Of a DNA stretch of 64,000 nt, positions 15,001 through 24,115 are shown piece by piece. The first letter of the stretch is position 1; the number at the start of each line of letters is the position of its first letter. Below the pieces are notes generated by a model. That model worked only from the letters and a program-made list of their open reading frames with translations, was not told the DNA's origin and did not search any database. This DNA is from Temnothorax longispinosus. Taxonomy: Eukaryota > Arthropoda > Insecta > Hymenoptera > Formicidae. Location of the stretch: positions 620,001 to 684,000 of the forward strand of contig NC_092369.1 of the NCBI RefSeq assembly GCF_030848805.1, read 5' to 3'. A program made the position numbers and the translations under genes.

Positions 15001-16972
15001 TTCGCCAAGTTCCATCACACTCCCCTTGTTCCTTCTCGCCCCTCTCAAATCCACGTACACATTTCAACTGCAAACTTTCTCCATGAAAATTTCACCCGAA
15101 GCTCTCTGATCTCGATCGGCGGAAAAGAATACACGTCCGTTGCCGAAGAAAGTTTACGATACATGTACGTCGAGTTGTTGCTAAATCTTTGCAATAAAGA
15201 AAGATCTACAAAAGTAGAAATGTCGAGTTTTCGAAATGTATTTTCTAAAATACACTTCGGTTACTTGCTTTACGTATTCCGAGAAATAGACTCCATTTTT
15301 GTTATACCACAGAACATAAACTTTGTTACTTCGCGCGATCGTTTACAAAACAACTATTCTTATTCAAATTCATTTTGCTTTTTGCCGAAAAATCGAAAAT
15401 TCTACTCAAAATACGATAAGATTTAATTTTGTTTTAGTGACCTATTAATAGAAGTAAAGTGGTCTATTATCTAGCGACACAAAAATCGTTGACACACTGA
15501 CATGGATGTCTTAAATTTGCAAATGTAGTCCATGCAACGAGATAAAACAATACGTGACCCTGCCTCAATAGATCGGAATTCATCCGTTGGATGACGATTA
15601 TTGATACGCTATTCAACGGCGATAGCGAAAATTCAAACACGACACATTCACGCTCGACAACTCAATGCGCTCGGTGTACGAGACGGTGTAACTTCACAAC
15701 ACCGACGTAACACACTCGGTTTTCATTCGTAAGGCACCCGCCGCGCGCCGTGCGCCGCGCGCTTCATCGTGTATAGCGTTATTCACGGGATTTTATTAAC
15801 TCCGCAAACAATCATCACCGGCGCAGCCAACAAAACATATTATGCGGTTCCGCAAACACTCGCTCACACAGAAAATAGAATGAAACTTTAACGAATGTTA
15901 ACGGATATACGAGCCTGCGGTGCACGCGATTTAATATATTCAATATATATTCAGCGCAAGTTGTAATATTGTAATTTTGAAATAATCGAGTAGCCATATT
16001 AAATGAGGAACTTTGACGCGATCGCGCGACATATATTACGCCGCATTATTACAACAGCTGTGGATTGGCAAAATGGATAAGCGATGCACATCTATTTGCA
16101 TTTCAATCGCAGTAGTTGACGATACTTATGGACGAAGTGGTGATTTTAATGATAATGTCCGTTTAATTTTGATCGTAGGTGAATACGATTGTTTACAATT
16201 CTCCTCTTCGCAATTCTAAGAAGAAATAAAGAATCGAATAAATCAATCCTTTTCCGATCAATCGATCGCGTCGTTTTCGTATATTCTTATGCCTCGCTAA
16301 TAGATATCTTTTTGTTTCTGCAGTGAGAATCGATCGCGCTTCGAATAATCAGAAATTCGATTAAGCACAATTTGATTTCGTGCGCGATAAAAATAATCGT
16401 TTGGTCGCCGCTTATATCCACTACCAAAATGCGTCCAGTGAAATGCAGTAATTCCATTCCTCGAGAATGAAATTTTGATTTGTGCGCCACGCGTCAATAT
16501 TTTACATGCGATGTAAAAGCCCTGGGAGTCACCGTCCCGCGCGCCCCCTCCAATTTCAGCGTAAAACCCGCGCGCTCGATGGCTGGCTCGATACGACAAC
16601 GCCGCAATTATTACGAGTCGTGATTTTATAACTTCGTAATTGCTCGATTCAATTAAACCAACCGTCATTGTAGATTAAATCCTCCGTATTGGCAGCGCGC
16701 GATACGTTGAGTCGTTCGTAATTATTAAATGAAACTCTCTCTGGTCCCCCTTTCTGCGATCCTCATCCCTTCGGCGATAAAAGCCATTCCAACCTCCCCC
16801 CCTTACGGGAGGTACCTACGCGCGAATCTCGATCGAACAGTCGTTCCATTTATAATGCTCGTGTTCTTACGCTTCGCTACTGCCATTCGCAAAGTTTGTT
16901 CAGCAACAAAGACTCGGACCCTTTATGCGTTCATTGATTGAACGAGTCTCATTAACGTTTAGGTCGACGAGT
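12075..16972. other. Long non-coding stretch with patchy CpG-rich segments
   Basis: CpG-richer patches lie around 12590-13070, 13500-14060 and 15580-15790. A small direct repeat (TTAAAGC followed by C/T CTTA) recurs at 13550 and 13576. GA-rich tracts occur near 12880 and 13445. Many short frames, none supported as coding. Confidence 0.35.
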
Positions 16973-17435
16973 TAACTAACCCTACTATTTACTTAGATAT
17001 AGTTCTTTAGCGCGGTTAAATAGTGGCTCCTTTTCTGTTAAGTAGAATTTATTAAACAAAATTATTTTTAATCTATACTTCTATCTATTTTACACGACCT
17101 ATCACACTCAATTATCTAATTGTCAATGAATATTGTAATGTCTTGCGACGTAAAACAATCATTATTGTGTTCCATTTTACCCGACTGACGTAAATTTTTA
17201 TCGTCTTGATATTTTAGGCTGAATCAAAATTTTATTAATTCTAACTAACCCCATTATTTACTGAAATATCGTTTTTTAGCGCGGTTAAATAGTTTGCTCC
17301 ATTTCTGGAGTAGATTACTCTAATTACTTTAAGTAGAGCTCGGACTCAGCTCGTTAAACAAAATATACGATCTATGCTGTCTCAATTATCTATAAATTTT
17401 ACATTGTCTCGATATTTTAGGTTAAATCAAAATTT
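16973..17435 (+). repeat. Diverged tandem duplication, about 200-270 bp units
   Basis: Copy one starts at 16973 and copy two at 17242. Both begin TAACTAACCC, share the block TTAGCGCGGTTAAATAGT, and end in a matching GATATTTTAGG(C/T)T(G/A)AATCAAAATTT segment. The middle portions have diverged and differ in length. No coding signal. Confidence 0.7.
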
Positions 17436-17561
17436 CAACACATAATTTAATCAGTACATATAACAAAGATTGTATAGCATGTGTTATTAGCTACAAAAGA
17501 CAACACTAAATTTCTGATATCAGCAAGCGCGATATAATGATTCTCTCTCGCAAGCACTTAC

Positions 17562-17636
17562 GGCGAAGATTGCGTACACATTAGAATCGCCAATTGCAGG
17601 AGCTCCGATAGTGTCACGTCTTATCGGGATGCCGTT
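17562..17636 (-). CDS. Exon-like segment, unknown product
   Basis: Seen: 25 open codons on the minus strand, starting after an AG at 17638-17637 (weak acceptor without a clear pyrimidine tract) and ending at a consensus donor GTAAGT at 17561-17556. The peptide begins NGIPIRRDTIGAPAIG and ends VYAIFA. An in-frame TAG precedes it, so it must start there or later. Its first third resembles the start of the candidate exon at 18618-18754 both as DNA and as peptide (T-I/V-G-A-P). The phases of the two segments do not join, so they are not simply consecutive exons. Function unknown. Confidence 0.2.
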
Positions 17637-18145
17637 CTACGGCGCCCACGATTATTACGGTTCGAATAGAATCACTCTGCCGCACAATGCATTTGCATAG
17701 TTCAAACGCCGGTAAACTGCTAGGTATATTCAAAACAAGATGCACGCTGAGAAACAATACAATCGAACCAATCGCGCCGAGATATCAAAATTACGACCGA
17801 ATCACCGAACGGCCGAAATTTTGTTGCGCGAAAATCATCAGTCATATTGTAATTCGCATGTGTGTGCAATGTGTGCGAACGGTTCACCGAATGCCGCGGT
17901 GCATTTGATACGTCAAAAATACACACCCCATCGATCCCAGCCCGCGGGATTGCGCGTTTCGAAATTAGGTCAGTATCGGTAAACGGAGAACAACGGGGTG
18001 CCACGGTAAATTCGCCCCGTATTCGCCGAGCCCCCCTTGGTTCGGCACACACGTGATGTGTGTGTCGCCGTAATTTGACCTCCTTAGATCTGCCTGTGTG
18101 CATTGGGCCAATGCAATATGCATGTGTCTTTGGCCCTCGGTATAT

Positions 18146-18332
18146 ACAGCGTTTCTCAAATGTTTGCCCATGCTTCGCGTGTTCGGCGAATTGTAGAATC
18201 ACGTGTATTGAGCGTAGCGCGACGCGGAGTGAGCGCATTCCCGTATATCTACGCGGTCGTATTTTCTTATCAATACGATTCAATAAAATACCTCTCGGTA
18301 AGGCTTGGCCGAACAGTTTCGGAACATCCTGT
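18146..18332. mobile_element. Possible short DNA transposon with ACAG termini
   Basis: The left end ATACAGCGTTTCTCAAATG and the complemented right end ATACAGGATGTTCCGAAACTG can be aligned with a short gap, and TA occurs at both borders. The inverted match is short and imperfect, so this is a weak call. The overlapping (CG)n run at 18349-18366 lies just outside. Confidence 0.3.
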
Positions 18333-18348
18333 ATGTGTATCCGAATGC

Positions 18349-18366
18349 ACGCGCGCGCGCGCGCGC
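18349..18366. repeat. (CG)n run
   Basis: Alternating purine-pyrimidine CG tract followed by TG-rich sequence; potential Z-DNA. Confidence 0.85.
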
Positions 18367-18617
18367 ATGTATGTGGGTGTGCGCGCAGATGCATATATCT
18401 TGTGCCAAATATGCCGGCCGGCCTATTGAACCCATTACGGGCGGTTCACGACGACGATCGGCAAAATGAACACGATCGCGCAATTCATGATATAAACCGT
18501 TCAGAGTGCACTCCACTCGGCCAATAGTGTGGTCAGATAGTTCCGAAGCGTACATATGGACAGATCTGCGGCATAGCACGAACTTCTGCATGCCCCCCGC
18601 TCTCCCGTGGAACTTAC

Positions 18618-18754
18618 CGTTGGGCCGACCTCCGTTGTCCACCATGAATATTTCGCGCAGCTTGATCACGATTCCCGAGGCGTCGATAAACGGAATATTA
18701 ATTAATGCCTGCGCGATGACGTAATCCGTCCAAACAAAGGGAGCCCCGACGGTG
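18618..18754 (-). CDS. Candidate internal coding exon, unknown product
   Basis: Seen: 137 bp open on the minus strand between an acceptor-like AG (18756-18755, with a TTTTAAC branch-like sequence about 15 bases upstream) and a consensus donor GTAAGT at 18617-18612. The peptide includes APFVWTDYVIAQALINIPF, then IDASGIVIKLREIF, then MVDNGGRPN. Third codon positions are visibly GC-richer than the flanking AT-rich DNA, and the composition (mixed hydrophobic core, charged ends) is more protein-like than other frames here. It enters and leaves in the same split-codon phase (one base at each end). I do not recognise the family. The complementary strand also has an open frame over part of it, so coding status is not certain. 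Confidence 0.4.
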
Positions 18755-19340
18755 CTATTATCAAGTTAAAACGTATAAAACGCGCTTCTTTTTTCTTTTT
18801 ACTCGCGTATTCATTCTGCCACGCATGTCTTTTTTAATTTTTTTTTAACAATTATATTTAAAGAAAGATAAAGAGTAAAGAAAGAAAAATTATAACATAT
18901 AATAAAAAAGTATTGTTTTTTTATACATATATGCTGTATGCTTGAAACATTACGTATTATTAATAATTTAAGTTGTCATTAAAAGAAAGAATTAAATAAT
19001 TCACTGTAACAGGTAAAAATTGCTATTAGTAATACACATTTGTCTACAAATCAAGCAAATTGAAATAAATTCTTTCAATATTTCCATTCTAAGTCTCCCT
19101 TTCAATCGAACAAAATTAATCGTTATGTTAATTAGACAATAATAAATCCACAAAACGAAGCGTAAAACAATCAACAATCATAATTCGAAATGTAAGAAAT
19201 AAAATATTAGGTAATCTTCGTAGGAATACGTCAAATATTTCATGGCCGTGACAGACTAGCTCGCACACAACGTTCCGCGCTTGTGTTTTCAGGAGTACAG
19301 CCGTAGCGTTGTGCCGACGTAAGGTCGCTGTCTTACATAT
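18755..19340. other. AT-rich spacer
   Basis: Low-complexity AT-rich DNA from about 18780 to 19240, then a short GC-richer segment before the long inverted repeat. Nothing coding seen. Confidence 0.4.
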
Positions 19341-19793
19341 ATTTCCAAAAAATTATTACTCAAGTGATACACATCACAAAATTACGTTACCTTATCAAAA
19401 AATGAGTCGCGCTTCAAGTGATCTATTATTACAATTACAAAAAAGAAATGATATCTCTTTTTAAATTACAGCGCCAATTACAGAGAACATATATTTTTCG
19501 AGATACAAAGATTACGTCTACCACTTGTTACTTAGGTTTTTTCGAGGTATAATATTACTACTGCTTTTCTTCGATTAGAATAAAAAATTGAATCATGAAG
19601 AATTACACAGAGGTAACAGTACAAAATACAAATATTTTATTAAAATATTTAAACCCAACAAGGGAATACAAGGTATTTAAATACAAAGTTTATATATGTA
19701 TTTTAAAAGATTTAATCGCATCGCAAAAAACTTGGCGCTGCTAGACCTTAAAATTAGGTCAGCCTGGTGCGAGCGAGCGAGTGGGTGTGGGCG

Positions 19794-19794
<1 letters not shown>

Positions 19795-19848
<54 letters not shown>
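19795..19848. repeat. (TG)n microsatellite in the hairpin loop
   Basis: A pure TG run of about 27 units inside the loop of the long inverted repeat. Confidence 0.98.
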
Positions 19849-19849
<1 letters not shown>

Positions 19850-19973
19850 CGGTGAATAATGCGGCTTATTACTAAGTATAGGATAAGTTAGGATAAGTTT
19901 AGATTTTTAAAGCGATTAGAATTAAGTATAGAATAAGTATAGAATAAGTATATAATATCTACATTTGTAAAAG

Positions 19974-19974
19974 G

Positions 19975-20007
<33 letters not shown>
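19974..20007. repeat. (TC)n microsatellite in the hairpin loop
   Basis: TC run with one interruption, directly abutting the right hairpin arm. Confidence 0.95.
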
Positions 20008-20486
20008 AGCAGCGCCAAGTTTTTTGACAAGAAAAATTTATGTATTTTAATAAAATATTCTTATTTTTTGTACTGTTACCTCTGTAATTCTTTGCGATGC
20101 GATTAAATCTTTTAAAATACATATATAAACTTTGTATTTAAATACCTTGTATTCCCTTGTTGGGTTTAAATATTTTAATAAAATATTTGTATTTTGTACT
20201 GTTACCTCTGTGTAATTCTTCATGATTCAATTTTTTATTCTAATCGAAGAAAAGCAGTAGTAATATTATACCTCAAAAAAACCTAAGTAACAAGTGGTAG
20301 ACGTAATCTTTGTATCTCGAAAAATATATGTTCTCTGTAATTGGCGCTGTAATTTAAAAAGAGATATCATTTCTTTTTTGTAATTGTAATAATAGATCAC
20401 TTGAAGCGCGACTCATTTTTTGATAAGGTAACGTAATTTTGTGATGTGTATCACTTGAGTAATAATTTTTTGGAAATAAAAATAAT

Positions 20487-20990
20487 ACTGCTTAGGTTTT
20501 TTCGAGATTTTTGGAGATACAAAGATTACGTCCACCACTTGTTACTTAGGTTTTCTCGAGGTATAATACTACTACTTTGTTTTTTTTTTCGAGGTGAAGA
20601 TACTACTGTTTAGGTTTTTTCGAGATTTTTCAAGATACAAAGATTTCGTCTACCACTTGTTACTTAGATTTTTTTAAAGTATAATACTACCACTGTTTTT
20701 TTTTCGAGGTAACAACATATACACTACTATGCGTGTACTTGGCGCCTTTCTTTACCTTTTTTTTAAAAAAGGTAATTTTGTACAGATATCACGCCTTTTT
20801 GTAGTGTTACACATTGTATAAACAATATGTACAGGGTGTTATTTTGAGGTATAATACTACCACTTTGTTTTTTTCGAGGTAACAACATAATACATATATA
20901 CTACTATGCGTGTACTTGGCGCATTTTTTTACCTTTTTTTTGAAAAAGGTAATTTTGTACGGATATCACGCCTTTTTGTAGTGTCATATA
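20487..20990 (+). repeat. Two sets of short tandem repeats downstream of the hairpin
   Basis: Two units of about 115 bp begin near 20487 and 20599. Each carries a GAGATACAAAGATT(A/T)CGTC and CACTTGTTACTTAG block that also occurs in the hairpin arm at about 19499. Then two units of about 170 bp (20708-20808 and 20848-20987) each carry GCGTGTACTTGGCGC, a small palindrome of TACCTTTTT type and a TTTTTGTAGTGT end. The block links the hairpin to the 20991-23553 unit by shared motifs. Confidence 0.85.
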
Positions 20991-21291
20991 AGACGTCGGC
21001 GTTAGAAGTAGATAGAAGAAGTATCTTAATAAAAAAATTTCACATTTAGACTTTGCGTCGCAATATCTCCGCTCGTAGGGCACGGAGCGGGATATTATAA
21101 GAGAAACCCCCCCCCCCTAATTGGACCCCAAGCTATCGATCAAGCCTACTTAGAACTTGATCCGTTCACTCGTTATTGAGATCTCAACATCTCGGGTACT
21201 CGCAACCCGTCGGCGTCGCGTCGCGTAAAAGAGTCACGGTCGGTCTCGCTCCGCGTGTACTTGGCGCGAGACACTACCGTGTCTCTTGATT
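20991..21291 (+). repeat. Left direct terminal repeat
   Basis: About 300 bp, matching 23251-23553 with a few substitutions and small length changes (the right copy has a GGA array where the left has degenerate AGAAG, and a shorter poly-C). Confidence 0.9.
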
Positions 21292-21320
21292 CTGCCGCTA
21301 GGGAATTTTTAAGTCGATTC

Positions 21321-21655
21321 TTATGAATCAAGCTTGAATTCGATGTCTAGGTGTCCCAGGTTGCCGATGATGAGGTTCACATAGTGCGCTTCATAGTTTT
21401 CGGTATCCAGGTGTATTAATACCTTGAATTCGATGTCCACGTGTTCCAGGTTGCTGATGTCGGGTTCCAGATAGTGCGCTCTACAGTTTTCGGTGTCCAG
21501 GTATAATAATACGTTGAATTCGATGTCTAGGTGTCCCACGTTTCCGATGACGAGGTCCACATAGTGCGCTCCGTAGTTTTCGGTGTCTACGTGTATTAAT
21601 ACCTCGAATTCAATATCTACGTGTCCTACATTCAGATTTAAAGTTATTAATACAC
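21321..21655 (-). repeat. 90-bp minisatellite, inverted portion (about 3.5 units)
   Basis: The same 90-bp unit as the array to the right, but in opposite orientation. On the minus strand it reads as 30-residue repeats and ends IEFKLDS then stop, exactly as the plus-strand array ends. The switch point lies between about 21600 and 21660, where units are more diverged. Confidence 0.95.
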
Positions 21656-22914
21656 CTAGACACCAAAAACTACAAAACGCACTATGTGGACCTCGTCATC
21701 GGCAACCTGGGACACGTAGACATCGAATTCGAGGTATTATTACATCTAGACACCGAAAACTACGGAGCGCGCTATCTGGACCTCGTCATCAGCAACCTGA
21801 GACACCTAGACATCAATTTCAAGATATTAATACACGTAGACACCGACAACTACGGAGCGCACTATGTGGACCTTGTCATCGGCAACCTGGGACACCTAGA
21901 CATCGAATTCAAGGTATTAATACACGTAGACACCAAAAACTACGGAGCTCACTATCTAGACATTGTCATCGGCAACCTGGGACACCTAGACATTGTATTC
22001 AACGTATTATTACACCTGGACACCGAAAACTACGAAGCGCACTATGTGGACCTCGTCATCGCCAACCTGGGACACCTGGACATCGAATTCAACGTACGAT
22101 TACACCTGGACACCGAAAACTATGAAGCGCACTATCTGGATATTGTCATCGGCAACCTGGGACACGTGGACATCGAATTCAAGGTATTAATACACGTAGA
22201 CACCGAAAACTACGGAGCGCACTATGTGGACCTCGTCATCGGCAACCTGGGACACGTAGACATCGAATTCAACGTACGATTACACCTGAACACCGAAAAC
22301 TATGAAACGCACTATCTGGATCTTGTCATCGGCAACCTGGGACACGTGGACATCGAATTCAAGGTATTAATACACGTAGACACCGAAAACTACGGAGCGC
22401 ACTATGTAGACCTCGTCATCGGCAACCTGGGACACGTAGACATCAATTCAACGTACGATTACACCTGGACACCGAAAACTATGAAGCGCACTATCTGGAT
22501 CCCGTCATCGGCAACCTGGGACACGTGGACATCGAATTCAAGATATTAATACACGTAGACATCGAAAACTACGGAGCGCACTATGTGAACCTCGTCATCG
22601 GCAACCTGGGACACCTAGACATCGAATTCAACGTACGATTACACATGGACACCGAAAACTATGAAGCGCACTATCTGGATCCCGTCATCGGCAACCTGGG
22701 ACACGTGGACATCGAATTCAAGGTATTAATACACGTAGACACCGAAAACTACGGAACGCACTATGTGGACCTCGTCATCGGCAACCTGGGACACGTAGAC
22801 ATCGAATTCAACGTATTATTACACCTGGACACCGAAAACTATGAAGCGCACTATCTGGACCTCGTCATCGGCAACCTGGGATACTTAGACATCGAATTCA
22901 AGCTTGATTCATAA
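21656..22914 (+). repeat. 90-bp minisatellite (about 14 units) with an open 30-residue repeat
   Basis: Fourteen units of 90 bp. In one frame each reads approximately DLVIGNLGHVDIEF then K/N-V-L-I-H-V-DTENYGAHYV. From about 22021 two unit types alternate (YGAHYV / YEAHYL, K-V-L-I-H-V / N-V-R-L-H-L), giving a 180-bp higher-order period. The frame is open from an ATG at 21686 for 287 codons. A one-base deletion near 22445 shifts it, after which a second open frame (22525-22914) continues the repeat to IEFKLDS and a stop. A second reading frame is also long and open, and substitutions are not clearly concentrated at third positions. Translation is therefore possible but not shown; a selfish satellite is the simpler reading. 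Confidence 0.9.
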
Positions 22915-23073
22915 GAATCGACTTAAAAATTTCCTAGCGGCACTTTCTGCCAAGCGTAGAGAACCTTCTTTTCCGTTGACTTAATATATCAAGCTTGATT
23001 CATAAGAATCGACTTAAAAATTCCCTAGCGGCACTTTCTGCCAAGCGTAGAGAACCTTCTTTTCCGTTGACTC
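22898..23073 (+). repeat. 91-bp tandem duplication
   Basis: The segment from TCAAGCTTGATTCATAAG to TTCCGTTGACT occurs twice in tandem (22898-22988 and 22989-23073) with only a few differences. Confidence 0.95.
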
Positions 23074-23250
23074 AACAATATATATTATATATTATACTAC
23101 CTAATTTACCTAAATAGAAATCTTCCTCCTGACCGATAAGTCTATCGACCTAATTTCGAAATACGCGCGCGATATCGAAACTGGCGATACCTGCGCCGCC
23201 AGCGTCGAAAAAGTGAAAGGGACGTTTCTGTGATAATCATAATAATATTG

Positions 23251-23553
23251 AGACGTCGGCGTTAGGAGGAGGAGGAGGAGGAGGAGGAGGAGTATCTTAA
23301 AAATAAATTTTCCCATTTGGACTTTGCGTCGCAATATCTCCGCTCGTAGGGCACGTAGCGGAATATTATGAGAAAAACCCCCCCCTAATTGGACCCCAAG
23401 CTATCGATCAAGCCTACTTAGAACTCGATCCGTTCACTCGTTATCGAGATCTCAACATCTCGGGTACTCGCAACCCGTCGCGTCGCGTAAAAGAGTCACG
23501 GTCGGTCTCGCTCCGCGTGTACTTGGCGCGAGACACTACCGTGTCTCTTGATT
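23251..23553 (+). repeat. Right direct terminal repeat
   Basis: Second copy of the 300-bp direct repeat. It contains a (GGA)n array at about 23264-23292 that is degenerate in the left copy. Confidence 0.9.
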
Positions 23554-23724
23554 ATTCGCGCGCCAAATTATACTCGAGCCGGTAGGCAGCGAAAGCCATG
23601 TGTCACGTTATTAGGTACCTCTCGAGACACGATTGTGTTGAGTGTGCTAGACTAGAAGAAAGACGAGCATTCTTTTACGAACAAGTAATGCTTAAATTAT
23701 TATTACTTATGCTTATACTACACC

Positions 23725-24010
23725 CGAGAAAAAAATAGGTATAATATGGTCAGATGTAAAAATATATTATTAGATATGAAAAGATCTAATTTTTTATAAT
23801 TATATATATAATCAGATCCGAAATTTGGGTACTCTAAAGTACGAACTTGAGTATACTAACATAAAGATAAGATCATTTCCAAATTTCGGATCTGATTATA
23901 GCGCTATATATAATCATATAAAATTAGATCTTTTCATATCTAATTTATATCTTTTCATATCTAATAATATATTTTTATATCTGACCATTTTATACCCATT
24001 TTTTTTCTCG
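23725..24010. mobile_element. Palindromic AT-rich MITE-like element
   Basis: Starts CGAGAAAAAAATAGGTATAA and ends in the complement. The arms pair along most of 286 bp, including GGTCAGAT(G/A)TAAAAATATA and GATATGAAAAGATCT blocks; the right arm carries a duplicated ATATGAAAAGAT segment. No coding capacity. No clear target duplication. Confidence 0.8.
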
Positions 24011-24028
24011 AGCAGTAACGCTGATATT

Positions 24029-24115
24029 GGGCCTGTTCTTTTTAGCTAAACTTCTTGCACGTTGGAGAGAAAAAGAGAAAATCGTGCAAGAAGTTTAGCT
24101 AAAAAGAATAGGCCT
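24029..24115. repeat. Compact 33-bp-arm hairpin
   Basis: Left arm 24029-24061 and right arm 24083-24115 are inverted copies around CTTTTTAGCTAAACTTCTTG, with only three or so mismatches at the outer end and a 21-base purine-rich loop. The size fits a microRNA-like precursor, but it also looks like the two termini of a very short transposon lying directly beside another MITE. Confidence 0.8.

Larger units (their letters stand above)
19341..20477. repeat. Long near-perfect inverted repeat (hairpin, about 0.4-kb arms)
   Basis: Left arm 19341-19744 is repeated in inverse orientation at 20006-20477. The match is close to base-perfect over the arms, apart from an extra segment of about 68 bp in the right arm (around 20027-20094). 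That extra segment is itself a diverged copy of the arm sequence near 20180-20220. The 260-bp loop contains a (TG)n run and a (TC)n run. A transcript across it would fold into a duplex of several hundred base pairs. It may be a foldback transposon or a hairpin-RNA locus. No open frame of note. Confidence 0.95.
21293..22942. repeat. Large inverted repeat formed by the minisatellite and its flanks
   Basis: The left flank TGCCGCTAGG through the outer minisatellite units (21293 to about 21640) is the inverse of the right flank ending CCTAGCGGCA at 22942. Arms of roughly 320-350 bp enclose about 1 kb of extra minisatellite units. This is a second hairpin-capable structure within 1 kb of the 19341-20477 hairpin. 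Confidence 0.85.
20991..23553 (+). mobile_element. 2.5-kb unit bounded by 300-bp direct terminal repeats
   Basis: The sequence at 20991-21291 recurs in the same orientation at 23251-23553. Shared blocks include AGACGTCGGCGTTAG at the start, a poly-C followed by CTAATTGGACCCCAAG, and GTGTCTCTTGATT at the end. The interior contains the inverted 90-bp minisatellite and a 91-bp tandem duplication. There is no reverse transcriptase or integrase frame. The layout resembles a small LTR-like element, but the repeats do not start TG and end CA, and I see no clear target duplication, so it may instead be two copies of a larger dispersed repeat. Confidence 0.7.

Noticed and set aside
17720..18394. 224-codon minus-strand open frame
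   Set aside because: Begins in a (CG)n run, has no recognisable domain, and overlaps a possible transposon; no codon bias visible.
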